Of a DNA stretch of 64,000 nt, positions 34,979 through 46,100 are shown piece after piece. Where the stretch lies: the NCBI GenBank assembly GCA_034440615.1, contig JAOTOM010001520.1, forward strand, positions 1 through 64,000, read 5' to 3'. How positions within the stretch are numbered: the stretch's first letter is position 1; each line of letters opens with the position of its first letter. Source of the stretch: Ashinkailepas kermadecensis. Taxonomy: Eukaryota > Arthropoda > Thecostraca > Neolepadidae. Position numbers and translations under genes: made by a program. The notes under the pieces are model-generated. The model did not search any database and was not told where the DNA came from. It was given only the letters and a program-made list of their open reading frames with translations.

Positions 34979-37198
34979 TTGAAAATCACGATATGGGCCC
35001 AAAAAGATCCTGCCGGGGCCCCTGAAAATCACGCTGAGCCTAGGGGTACAAAAAATTCACGCCCGAACCATGAAAATCACGCTAGGGGCACGATGGGTCG
35101 TACCGTTCCCCAACAGTATCATTGGGACACAAATGAAGCCGGGGCAACGAAAAACAATCCGGACATGGATAATCACTCTGGGGCCCCAACAATAAAACCA
35201 AAAGCATCCAAAACGTATTGGACACCCACAAAGTGTCGAGGTCGCTAAAACTCGCGCTAGGGATCCAAGCAAATGACGTCGGGACACAAAAGATTACATT
35301 GGACAAAAAAAGTCGCGTCGCAGCCCTTGAAAATCTCACTGGGGACCAAAAAGGTCGCGCCTGGACCCCAAAGTTTGCAGCTGCCCCAAAAATCAATTAT
35401 CAACCGGAATGTCACTCTGCGCCCCAAAACATCGGTTCAAAGTCCCCCCAAAACCCGTTGGGCACTGGAGAAAAACGTGTCAGGGCACCGAAAAAAAATC
35501 GCACCTGGAGACCGAAGAATCGTGCCAGGACCCAAAAATATCACATAAGGGCCTATAAAAAAATAGTACTCGATGTCCAAAAGTTCACACCGAGACTCGA
35601 TCGAATCGACCCCAGCACCGGAAAATTAAGAACAGGTCCGGAAAAAAATTACGCGGAGGGCATTTATACTCCGAAAGGTGCCATCGGCTGAAAAAAAAAG
35701 TCCTTCGGTGGCCGCGGTGACACATCAAAGGGGCAAATGCCCCCTCCCTCCTAAGAGGGATATGCTCCCAAGAATCGAGCCGAGGCCCCCAAAAGTCGCG
35801 CTGGGGCCACACAAATTCGCGTCCGTCCACCAGAATTCGCGTAGGGGCTCCAAGTAAATACGGCGGGCCCCAGAAAACTCGCTCCGAGGCACGAAAATCT
35901 GCAACAGGAACCGTCAAGATCGCGTTGGGGTCACAGCTAAGTACAGCGCGCCCCGCAAACTCGAACCGGTCGCACCAAATTTCGCGCTTGGACCCACAAT
36001 TCCCATCGGTAGTACCAAAAATTTGGTCTGGGCATCACAAATTAACGTCGGGGCTGCCAACAATTGGCGTCTAGGGCCCCACATAGGCACCGTGTGACCC
36101 CCAAAGTCGCATCGGTATCCGAAAAATAAAGCCGGAGCCCTCCAAAATAAGGAGGGATTCCAAAAAAAGTCCGGGTCAGGACAATGGTTCTGGAGCACCG
36201 AACATGTCATCAGGTGCCTTGACAAATCGCGTACGGCATCGAAAAACATACCGGAGCTCGAAGAAAATCGAAGTGAGATACAAAAACAGGGCGCCAGGGA
36301 CTAAAAAAATCAGGCCGGGATTCGGAAGTTAAAGAAAATTCAGAAGAGATCTACAACAATCGCGTTGAGCCCAGATAACTGGCGTTGGATCCCGGAACCA
36401 CGCGCCTGTGCGCGATAAGTCGCGCTTGGACCCAGAAAAATCGCACCGAAGCCCCAAAATCGTACTTGGGCCCCACAAATGTGCGCCAGAAGCCACAAAC
36501 AACACAGCGGGACCCTAAGAGCACAACGGGGACCGAAAATGCGACTGGCTCTCCAAAGCGCAGTCTCGCAAAAAGCGACAGGGCCCGAAAACATGCGTTG
36601 TAGCCATAACTATATATACCGGTAACTCTAAAAAAAAAAAAAAAAAAAACACCGGAAGCTCTCAAGGCATACAGGGGCCATACGAGCGCACAAGGGCCTG
36701 AAAACGAGCAGGGGTTTCGAAAATGCGTTGGGCTTCTAACAAAAATGGATTGGAGCCCTAAGACACATCCGTAGACGAAGAAATACGAAACGGATCCAAA
36801 GAAATACGCTCAGGCAGGGCCTCGGTTCGGTAGCCAACCTGGAAGCATGTTTAATCAAAGATATGAGGTGCATCAAAGCTCAGCGGGTATCCGCATTTCT
36901 TCACCATAAAATATTGGAATTAGGAAACTTATGATCGAATTTAATGAATCGAATTTTCGCAGCGAACGCCCATACGAAGCATTTTATCACGTAAGATATG
37001 GCGCAAGTCTATCATGTGGCAGCAATTAGCAAAGCGTAGGAGGCCCAGCAGAATCCGTAGCATCGCACGAAGTGTGGCGAATGCGCCGAATGCGCAAGAT
37101 GGGTGTGCACGTGCACTGACGTTGGCGTCGTGGCGACCGGGCACTATGAACTGGAATGTTTGAAATTGGGAAATTTTACATTTTAAAGTGATTTGTGT
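34979..37198 (+). repeat. GGGCCC/AATCGCR body and core of copy B
   Basis: This block is colinear with 8940-10982 of copy A and, inverted, with 60600-62390 of element C. It consists of ~30-bp degenerate phrases of the type 'aaaatcgcgctggggcc'. They give way at 36900-37180 to a better conserved core ('ctatcatgtggcagcaatta', 'gtgcacgtgcactga'). An A run of 20 is at 36630-36649. Confidence 0.8.
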
Positions 37199-37677
37199 AG
37201 GTGTAATTTCAGCAGTGCGAGGTGACTTATGAAGGGATACCAAAAGAATACATTCGAACAGGGTGGGGGACCTAGGGTTGAAATCCGACGAATCAGAAAC
37301 GATAGTGGTAGATTAGGCCCCTCCACAGGATAATTCAGTTCATCACTAATTATTTTACTTAAAAAGGTCCCCTTTGGCAAAATAGTGGTCGAAATCGGAA
37401 GACTTTATTGAGTAGTTGGACCCCCTCCAAATACGTTTGTCCCCCTCCCTTTAACGCAAATATAGGTACGTCACTGGTCCCCCAATAATTTTCAGAAACT
37501 TACGCCCATGGAGCAAAGCCAACATTGCGGGGACAAATTCCCCCTCACAAGCATACAAAACAACACCGATGCCCCATATGAAATTGGAGAAATGATGTTT
37601 TAAAATGTATTTTCTTCTACAAAGTTGTCTTCTGTGATTACAGCCTGCATGATTAGAGCTTCCCAGCTTCAATACCT

Positions 37678-37830
37678 TCTTTATAATTTACATAATTATA
37701 TATTTATATTATATTATAATTATACATACATCTATAATACATAATTATATATTTATATTATATTATAATTATACATACATCTATAATACATAATTATACA
37801 TAATAATACATACATAATATAATTTAACGA
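37678..37830. repeat. AT-rich tandem repeat (~64-bp period)
   Basis: The block 'acataattatatatttata' plus 'ttatattataattatacata' and 'catctataatacataatta' occurs twice in tandem (about 37689-37750 and 37741-37800). It is inserted in copy B relative to copy A, which has 'ttctcaacgtcatttacaaa' at the same place (12330). Confidence 0.8.
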
Positions 37831-38207
37831 CATAATTTACAAAACGGTACAGCACAGCGATAACCATTGGCGTGACCGCGTGGAATTCGAAGGTTTTGAT
37901 GTCCATGATATTAGCAACGCATTCGCATTCGCATTCAGCATCCTATTCGCATACTCTTCGAATTCGTTCATTTTTTCAGGATATGATCTTTGTCGCTTGC
38001 AAAAGTAAGGCACACAACGATTCTTCAGTAGGACGAGCGGTTCAATCTCCAGAGGTCCAGATAAGTCACTCGGGTCAAAAACGGTGTACCGTATAAAATT
38101 CGAAGTATTTTACCCGAAATACTTACCCGAATTATTCCAACGCCTAGATGTCCGCTGTCCATCAAAGATGCACCACATCGAATTACGTGAACTTGAATGT
38201 CATAGTT

Positions 38208-38220
38208 TGACCTCAGGTCA
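38208..38220. promoter_or_regulatory. First of the TGACCTCAGGTCA palindromes in the fold-back element
   Basis: This is one of eight perfect copies in the element (38208, 38708, 38874, 39509, 40881, 41516, 41682, 42181), with four one-to-two-base variants (39343, 40246, 40412, 41047). It consists of two AGGTCA hexamers in everted order with one base between. AGGTCA is the consensus half-site of nuclear receptors. Receptor binding is an inference only, and the site is palindromic, so strand is not defined. Confidence 0.4.
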
Positions 38221-38744
38221 CCGAAGTTGGTTTTATTCATGCACTATATCTATGTACGGGGTACCGAATAAAGTCATGGTGGCACATTGGATATACCTGA
38301 TTTTTGCAGGTCATAGTCTACATAGCACGTACATAGAGCACATCAATCAAAATGACCCATTATGGCCACTGATTCATCACCGTTCGCCAAAAAAAGCCCC
38401 AAAAAATGCAACTATACCAAATTCTTGTGTACGCGATAATTTCCGCAAAATTTTACTTGGCACGACGAAAAAAACACCCAAACATTGGCTATGGCCCATG
38501 GATGCAGCACATTGAAGCATCTGGCCTACAATCTTATAGTTTGACCTATATTCGCAAAATACTGTTTTGACCATGCATTATTGCCAGCTACGGGGTACCT
38601 GATAATACCCTCCTAAATACATTCATCGGATGGACATTAGCACCAAAAAATCTCCCATCGGACAAGAAAGCAGCACATCCAAGCATGTCACCTTCAAGCT
38701 CACCATTTGACCTCAGGTCAACTTAGACTTTAACATTACACCCT

Positions 38745-39835
38745 ATGGGAATATCACGGTGTACCGAATACAATTTTCCTGAATACATTTATCGGATGGA
38801 TATTAGCGTGGAATAATCGCCCACCGAGCAAGGACGCAGCACATCCGAGGATGTGACCGTCAGCGCAAGCGTTTGACCTCAGGTCAGGTTTTATGAAATT
38901 CAGAAAAACAAAGTAGTCCACATGGGTACCGTATGTGGGCCAAACGAAGCATTGAATGTAGACTATCTCAACACTGATGCATGCACTATCAACACAAGAA
39001 GTAGCACACTGCGTGACCTGACCTCTATCGATGACGCATTTCATCAGGTAGCACTAGCGTCCCATTCAACAACGCATTCAGAAACGAATTCACCAATGTT
39101 CTCCGATTCGTCCGAAAATTAGACACAACCTTCGCAGACATACCGGTACATGCATCCCGAAACCATTTTCTGCTATGACGAACCATTTCGGCTTCAGAGG
39201 CGAAAAGGTCAGCCGTGTCAAATCAGGGGTACCGCATAACTTGCCGGATAATTCACTTATTGGAATGGTTCAAACGCTTGTGCCACCGTTATCATGGTGG
39301 CATGCAGCGCACCAAGTCAACTGGTCATTCGAGGTCACCATTTGAACTCAGGTCAACGAGGACTTTAACATTACACCCTATGGGAAAATCACGGTGTACC
39401 GAATAAAATGTTCCTAAATACATTTATCCGATGGATATTAGCGTCGAATAATCGCCCACCGAGGAAGGACGCAGCATATCCTAGCACGTGCCCGTCAGCG
39501 CAAGCGTTTGACCTCAGGTCAGGATTTATGAAATTCAGAAAAAGAAAGTAGTCCACTTGGGTACCGTATGTGGGCCAAACGAAGCATTGAATGTAGACTA
39601 TCTCAACACTGATGCATGCACTAGCAACACAAGAAGTAGCACACTGCGTGACCTGACCTCTATCGATGACGCATTTCATCAGATAGCACTAGCGTCCCAT
39701 TCAACAACGCATTCAGAAGCGAATTCACGAATGTTCTCCGATTCGTCTGAAAATTTGACACAACCTTCGCAGACATACTCGTACATGCATCCCGAAACCA
39801 TTTTCTGCTACGACGAACCATTTCGCATGCCAATA
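38745..39835 (+). repeat. 635-bp higher-order units, forward orientation
   Basis: The first unit (about 38745-39379) runs from 'tatgggaatatcacggtgta' to 'ttaacattacaccc' and is followed by a second, shorter unit to about 39835. The two are about 95% identical over their shared length ('gaatgtagactatctcaac', 'cactgatgcatgcacta'). Confidence 0.85.
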
Positions 39836-41660
39836 TGATAGCGGTGGCACAAGCGTTTGAATTATTCCAATAAGTGAATTCTCCGGCAAGTTATGCGGTA
39901 CCCCAGATTTGAACCGGCTGACCTTTTCGCCTCCGAAGGCGAAATGGTTCGTCGTAGCAGAAAATGGTTTCGGGATGTATGTACGAATATGTCTGTGAAG
40001 GGTGTAGCAAATTTTCGGACGAATCGGAGGACATTAGTGAAATGGTTTTTGAATGCGTTGTTGAATGGGATGCTAGTGCTACCTGGTGAAATGCGTCATC
40101 GATAGAGGTCAGGTCACGCAGTGTGCTGCTTCTTATGTTGCTAGTGCATGCATCAGTGTTGAGATAGTCTACATTCAATAGTTCGTTATTGGCCCACATA
40201 CGGTACCCAAGTGGACTACTTTCTTTTTCTGAATTTCATAAAACCTGCCCTGAGGTCAAACGCTGGCGCTGACGGTCACATGCTCGGATGTGCTGCGTCC
40301 TTGCTCGGTGGGAGATTTTTCGACGCTAATATCTATCCGATAAATGTATTCAGGAAAATTGTATTCGGTACACCGTGATATTCCCATAGGGTGTAATGTT
40401 AAAGTCTTCGTTGACCTGAGGTCTAATGGTGACCTCGAGTGACCAGTTGACTTGGTGTGCTGCATGCCACCCTGATAGCGGTGGCACAAGCGTTTGAATC
40501 ATTCCAATACGTGAATTATCCGGCAAGTTATGCGGTACCACAAATTTGACCTGGCTGACCTTTTCGCCTCTGAAGGCGAAATGTTTCGTCGTAGCAGAAA
40601 ATGGTTTTGGGATGCATGTACGAGTATGTCTGCGAAGGTTGTTTCAAATTTTCAGACGAATCGAAGGACATTGGTGAATTCGTTTCTGAATGCGTTGTTG
40701 AATGGGACGCTAGTGGTTCCTGATGAAATGCGTCATCGATAGAGGTCAGGTCACGCAGTGTGCTGCTTCTTGTGTTGCTAGTGCATGCATCAGTGTTGAG
40801 ATAGTCTACATTCAATTCTTCGTTTGGCCCACATACGGCACCCAAGTGGACTGCTTCCTTTTTCTGAATTTCATTAAAACTGACCTGAGGTCAAACGCTG
40901 ACGCTGACGGTCACATGCTCGGACGTGCTGCGTCCTTGCTCCGTGGGCGATTCTTCGACGCTAATATCCATCCGATAAATGTATTCAGGAAAATTGTATT
41001 CTGTACACCGTGATATTTCCATAGGGTGTAATGTTAAAGTCTTCGTTGACCTGAGGTCTAATAGTGACCTCGAGTGACCAGTTGACTTGGTGTGCTGCAT
41101 GCCACCCTGATAGCGGTGGCACAAGCGTTTGAATCATTCCAATAAGTGAATTCTCCGGCAAGTTATGCGGTACCCCAGATTTGATCTGGCTGACCTTATC
41201 GCCTCTGAAGGCGACATGGTTCGTCGTAGCAGAAAATGGTTTCCGGATGCATGTACGGATATGTATGCGAAGGCTGTGTCAAATTTTCAGACGAATCGGA
41301 GGACATTGGTGAAATGGTTTCTGAATGCGTTGTTGAATGGGATGCTAGTGCTACCTGATGAAATGCGTCATCGATAGAGGTCAGGTCACGCAGTGTGCTG
41401 CTTCTTGTGTTGCTAGTGCATGCATCAGTGTTGAGATAGTCTACATTCAATGCTTCGTTTGGCCCACATACGATAGCCATGTGGACTACTTTGTTTTTCT
41501 GAATTTCATAAATCCTGACCTGAGGTCAAACGCTTGCGCTGACGGTGACATCCTCGGATGTGCTGCGTCCTTGCCCGGTGGGCGATTATTCGACGCTCAT
41601 ATCCATCCGATAAATGTATTCAGGAAAATTGTATTCTGCACACCGTGATATTCCCATAGG
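39836..41660 (-). repeat. 635-bp higher-order units, reverse orientation (about three)
   Basis: The same unit in reverse occurs at about 39836-40400 (short), 40401-41025 and 41026-41660. Phrases such as 'gttgagatagtctacattca' recur at 40157, 40795 and 41430, about 636 bp apart. With the two forward units this makes the centre of the palindrome. Confidence 0.85.
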
Positions 41661-42491
41661 GTGTAATGTTAAAGTCTAAGCTGACCTGAGGTCACATGGT
41701 GAGCTTGAAGGTGACATACTTGGATGTGCTGCTTTCTTGTCCGATGGGAGATTTTTTGGCGCTAATGTCCATCCGATGAATGTATTTAGGAGGGTATTAT
41801 CAGGTACCCCGTAGATGGCAATAATGCATGGTCAAAACAGTATTTTGCGAATATAGGTCAAACTATGAGATTGTAGGCCAGATGCTTCAATGTGCTGCAT
41901 CCATGGGCTATAACCAATGTCTGGGTGTTTTTTTTCGTCGTACCAAGTAAAATTTTGCGGAAATTATCGGGTACACAAGAATTTGGTATAGTTGTATTTT
42001 GGGGGCTTTTTTGGCGAACGGTGATGAATCAGTGGCCATAATGGGTCATTTTGATTGACGTGCTCTATGTACGTGCTATGTAGACTATGACCTGCAAAAA
42101 ATCAGGTATATCCAATGTGTCACCATGATTTACTCGGTACCCCGTAAATAGATATAGTGCATGAGTAAAACCAACTTCGGTGACCTGAGGTCAAACTATG
42201 ACATTGAAGTTCACGTAATTCGATGTGCTGCATCTTTGATGGACAGCGGACATCTAGGCGTTGGAATCATTCGGCTAAATGAAATACTTCGAATTTTATA
42301 CGGTACACCGTTTTTGACCCGAGTGACCTCTCTGGACCTCTGGAGATTGAACCGCTCGTCCTACTGAAGAATCGTTGTTTGCCTTACTTTTGCAAGCGAC
42401 AAAGATCATATCCTGAAAAAATGAACGAATTCGAAGAGTATGCGAATAGGATGCTGAATGCGAATGCGAATGCGTTGCTAATATCATGGAC

Positions 42492-43267
42492 TATTTGCAC
42501 TATTTGCACATGGTTTTGCACTATTTATGCATTGTCATTGTTACATTGTTGCATTGCCATTGATGCATTGTTGTTCAATGCTTGTTCTTGCCGTAAATTT
42601 ATTCGCGGAGGATTTATTATTGTAGCTTCTGTGCCAAGTGCCTTGCAGCCAGCACCAAATGTTATAAAAAAAATTAAAAATAAAAATCCCTAAGATGACG
42701 ATCAGAAAACCAATTAAATCCACTTCTCGTTGTCACCTTCGCGAAATCGTCGTCCTAGGACTGAGAAATGATCGTTTAGGCTTGTTTATGAGATCAAGCT
42801 GGTGGGGATGACTAACAGTAGTGATGAACCTAGCTATATTCAGTTAAACTTGGTGGACATAGAAGTGGGTTGATCAATGGGAGATATCTTTAAGATATGC
42901 TCAGCATGAGCCCCACCAGCCCGCTACAATCTAGAGGCCAGCGGGAAGATTCTTCTCGTCGATAAAGCATAAAGATATTGGCTTGTTTTGGCACTGACGT
43001 ATTTATCTACATTTGCTTATTTATACCCTGGTATGGCTCAGTTCTCAGCGGAAAAAAAATCTTGCTATTGCGTTTTGCGTAAATGATGCACCATGCCAAG
43101 AACAAACAAGACATCAATATGAAATCATGTTCCCATTCGGGAACCATACTAAGAGCCTAAAAAAGCAATAGGAGGCCCTAACACAGTGGAGGCCCCCTTT
43201 CGGGGAGCAGGAGGCCCCCTATCAACATTGCCCCCCCCCCTGGAAGAATTTCGTGGCGACGCCACTG
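42492..43267 (+). repeat. Right tail of copy B, colinear with 12420-13129 of copy A
   Basis: 'caatgcttgttcttgccgt', 'ctagaggccagcgggaagat', 'tttataccctggtatgg' and 'tggaagaatttcgtggcgac' are found in the same order in both copies. No coding sequence is visible. This block defines the shared right end of the family. Confidence 0.85.
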
Positions 43268-43275
43268 CGTACAAG

Positions 43276-46100
43276 AGCCCCTGGACTGATGGAGGGGGCC
43301 CAAGCTGTTGCAAGTGAGCCACCGACCTGACAGAAGAGGCCCTGAATCGCCAAGAAGGGTCCCTGAGCCGACGGAGAGGATCCCTAGCCGCAGGAGGACC
43401 CCGAACCATCGGAAAGTGTCCCGAGCCGGTATGAAGGGGGCCTGGGCCGGCAGAGGAGGTGAAGCAGATCATGGGCCTCTGGAGTAATTGAGGTCCAAGC
43501 TGCTAAAAGAGAGGGGTCTGGTGGTACGGAGTGTGCTGCACCCTGAAAGGGAGCCCCTGAGCCGACGGACGGGGTCCCTGACCGGACATGCCGGGCCACT
43601 GGGTCGGCTTCTGCTCACACTGATGGATACGGACCCAAAGCTGACAGCGTTCCTCAGGCCGATATAGATGCTCCCGAGCCACGTAGACTGTCGAAACGGA
43701 GGGTTCCGGGTGCTATGTGAAGGGACTCTAAGCCCATGAAGGGGCCCTGGGTTGTTAAAAAGCAGTGGCGTAGTCAAGGGATGAAAGGGCACCCGCACCC
43801 ATCCCCAGGCGAGTCAGAGAGGCCCTCAAGGCGACCGCTTTATTGGATATGCTCTTGATCGCGCTCTGAGATGGACCCTGATGGCTGAGGGTCAACCTCA
43901 GAGCTGCAATTCACCTGAGTTGAGAGCTAGACAAGGCTATTGAGGTCTGTGATGACCCCCTAAGAGCAGGAGGGCCCCGAGAGATTAAGAGGACCTCTAA
44001 ACGCCAGAGAGGACTGGACTGGGATTCTCCTGAGATTGAGCAGGACCCCTAATGTATGAGCAAGGTCTCCTGAGCAAAGTCCCTGATAAAAAAAAAGATA
44101 TGTGTGCTGGCGAATGCTTTGAGGAATACTGAGGGCCCGCCTCAGATTCAGAATGTCCTTGAAACCAAGTGTTGCCGATAACTAGGAAGCACTTCCAAGT
44201 TAGTTATTGTGGTTTAACACGCGCCCTGGAGGGCCTCTGAAAATTCCGCCCCCCCTAAGATCTCGGCTCCTATTAAAGCTGGAGGCACGAAATTCGCAGG
44301 GTGGATGGGTACGGTAGTGAACTCTATTGTGTGCAAATTTCATGACCTTTAGGTCACTATCTTCAAGGTCAAATGCGGTAACATTTGTCAACATTTTCTT
44401 GTTTTGCGAGGCTTCGCTTCTCATTGTTATGGATCGCTGTGATTGTGCTTAAATGCTCCAAAATGGGCATCAGTGATGTTTTGGACATTACGAATGATGC
44501 AATACAGATGCTAGACCCGACATTTGACCTCAGGTCACCTAGCAGCACCTTATAGCAGCACCTTATCAGGTCAGTTACCTGTTCCAGTTACCGGAACCGG
44601 GCCGCCCGCCCGACTGCTCCGTCGGGCAGCTCGGCGCAATCGGCTTCGCGAAGAAAGGAGTGAAGTACATGAATAAAGTATGGAAACGCAATGACAAACA
44701 GTACAAACGACAAACAGTAGTTAATTTATGACAACATTCCAGTTGATCAAGTTTGGTTCCATTAACCTGTCATAAACTTGACCTGACTTGACCTCGGTGA
44801 CCTAACATGGCCTTGAAACTTTATAGCATATCAATATACATCAAACAAGTCGCTAGTGTTGCCAAGAACACTTCCCTTTTGCGGATATACGGGAAGCGCA
44901 TCAGCGCCGATTTTTGTGGTCCGGCGCTGGGAATTTTTTTTTTGAATTTAGAGGCCCCTAACTTGAAAAATTTTCGGCCCATTCCATTTTTCCTACTTTA
45001 AACGACGTGCCGGTCATTTCTAAGCAGGTACGCAGAAAATCGCGTATATCGACCGTTAAAATCTGCAGTTATGTACGAAAAACCGGAGGGGTGGGCGGAT
45101 TTCGCCCCCCCCTCCAGTGCGCGTGTTAAGGGCGGGTCGACATTTCCTTGATCATATTGCGCCCATAGGAAGCACCCCTAGCAACTTGAGAGGGTCCCTG
45201 GGAGCTAACAGAACTCCCTGAGAGCTGAACAGAGTTCCTAACGCTAACGGTTGCTGTGAGGAAATCCGAAGGCCGGCCTCAGAGCTAGAAAGCCCTTGAA
45301 GATAGAAAGACTGTCAAGGACTAGGAAGGGCCCCTAACAGCTGGAGATGGCCCCTGACGATTTCAAATGATCACTGATCGCCAGTGAGGACTGAACTGGG
45401 ATGCTCAAGAGGCTTGGAAGGTGTCCCTATGAGAAGAGCATGGCCCAGGGAGAGCCAAAGAGGGTCCCTAAGGGCTGGTAATGGTTCTGAGGAATCCAGA
45501 AGGGGAATGTCAGAGCTAGAATGTCTTTGATAGCCCGAAATATTGTCGGAGCTGGGAAGGGTCCCTGAGAGCTAGAACGGATTTGACCGTGATGCTTCTG
45601 AAGGCTGAGGGGAACCCAGAAGAATGAACAGAGCCACTTACGGGCTGAGGAGAATTCTGAGAGCTAGCGATGTTTGTTGTGTGTGTGGTCTGTGTGCGTG
45701 TGAGGCCTGTGTCAGAGCTCGATGTCCCTGAAACCTAAGCATGATTGTCGAGTACTAGGAATGACCGATGCAAAATGGAGAGGACATCTAAAGGATGAAT
45801 AGGGCCCATGAGAGCCAGAAATGACTGGACTGGGATACCCTTGACCTTTGGGATGGGCACCTGAGGGATCGATGCTCCCTGAGAGGTAAGCGGGTGCTGG
45901 AGAACTGGCGATGTGTGCAAGGAATACCAAGGGCCTGCTTCAGAACTAAAATATCCCTGAGAGACATAAATACTGCCGAGGACGAGGACTGCGAACGTCC
46001 TTTAAAAGCCAGGGAGGGCCATGAGGGTGAACAGAGCCAGAATGTCAAAGATGTCTGCCGAAAGGATAGCAAGCACTTAATACGGAGGACCAAAATAGGC
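43276..46100 (+). repeat. Degenerate GC-rich arrays right of element B
   Basis: 43276-43760 continues the split array of 'gggcccctggnctgacgg' phrases. At about 43764 a CAGTGGCGTAGTCAAGG terminus of the common family begins. From about 43800 to 46100 there are diverged 'gaggtccctgagagctagaa' phrases of about 30-40 bases, broken at 44200-45150 by other sequence. No frame here is recognisable as a gene. Confidence 0.6.
44200..45160. other. Interruption within the array, includes one TGACCTCAGGTCA
   Basis: This kilobase is unlike the arrays on both sides. It contains a lone TGACCTCAGGTCA (44525-44537), a 'gacctttaggtcac' variant (44343), 'cttcaaggtcaaatg' (44362) and 'gacctgacttgacctcggtgacct' (44780-44803). 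It may be a fragment of an element related to the fold-back family. It ends near 'gcccccccctccagtgcgcg' (45107). Confidence 0.45.

Larger units (their letters stand above)
37901..42491. mobile_element. 4.6-kb fold-back (long inverted repeat) element nested in copy B
   Basis: The left end GTCCATGATATTAGCAAC is mirrored exactly at the right end (42473-42491). The left arm (37901 to about 39835) is the reverse complement of the right arm (about 39836 to 42491). The right arm carries one extra ~635-bp unit. Copy A has no such sequence at the matching place (12395-12420), so this is an insertion. The arms are built of diverged ~166-bp units, marked by GTACC at 38595, 38761, 38926, 39229, 39396 and 39561, and by the 13-bp palindrome TGACCTCAGGTCA. 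No frame longer than about 105 codons exists and none is recognisable. The host-site break is 'aaggttttgat' / 'tatttgcac'. No clear target duplication is seen. Confidence 0.85.
33368..43275 (+). mobile_element. Copy B: 9.9-kb non-autonomous element with TIRs and 8-bp target duplication
   Basis: The element spans 33376-43267. Its left end, CAAGGGCGTCGCCAC, pairs with the right end GTGGCGACGCCACTG (reverse: CAGTGGCGTCGCCAC), two differences in 15. Perfect 8-bp direct repeats CGTACAAG flank it at 33368-33375 and 43268-43275, and the same degenerate array continues on both sides. An 8-bp duplication with CA..TG ends is hAT-like. The interior is wholly non-coding: a 21-bp array, a degenerate purine array, the GGGCCCC body, a conserved core, an AT-rich patch, a 4.6-kb fold-back element and a tail shared with copy A. 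Size without the fold-back element is about 5.3 kb. Confidence 0.85.

Noticed and set aside
37901..42491. CRISPR-like array, because of regularly spaced palindromes
   Set aside because: Spacing is ~166 bp with homologous intervening sequence and mirrored orientation, and the context is clearly eukaryotic.
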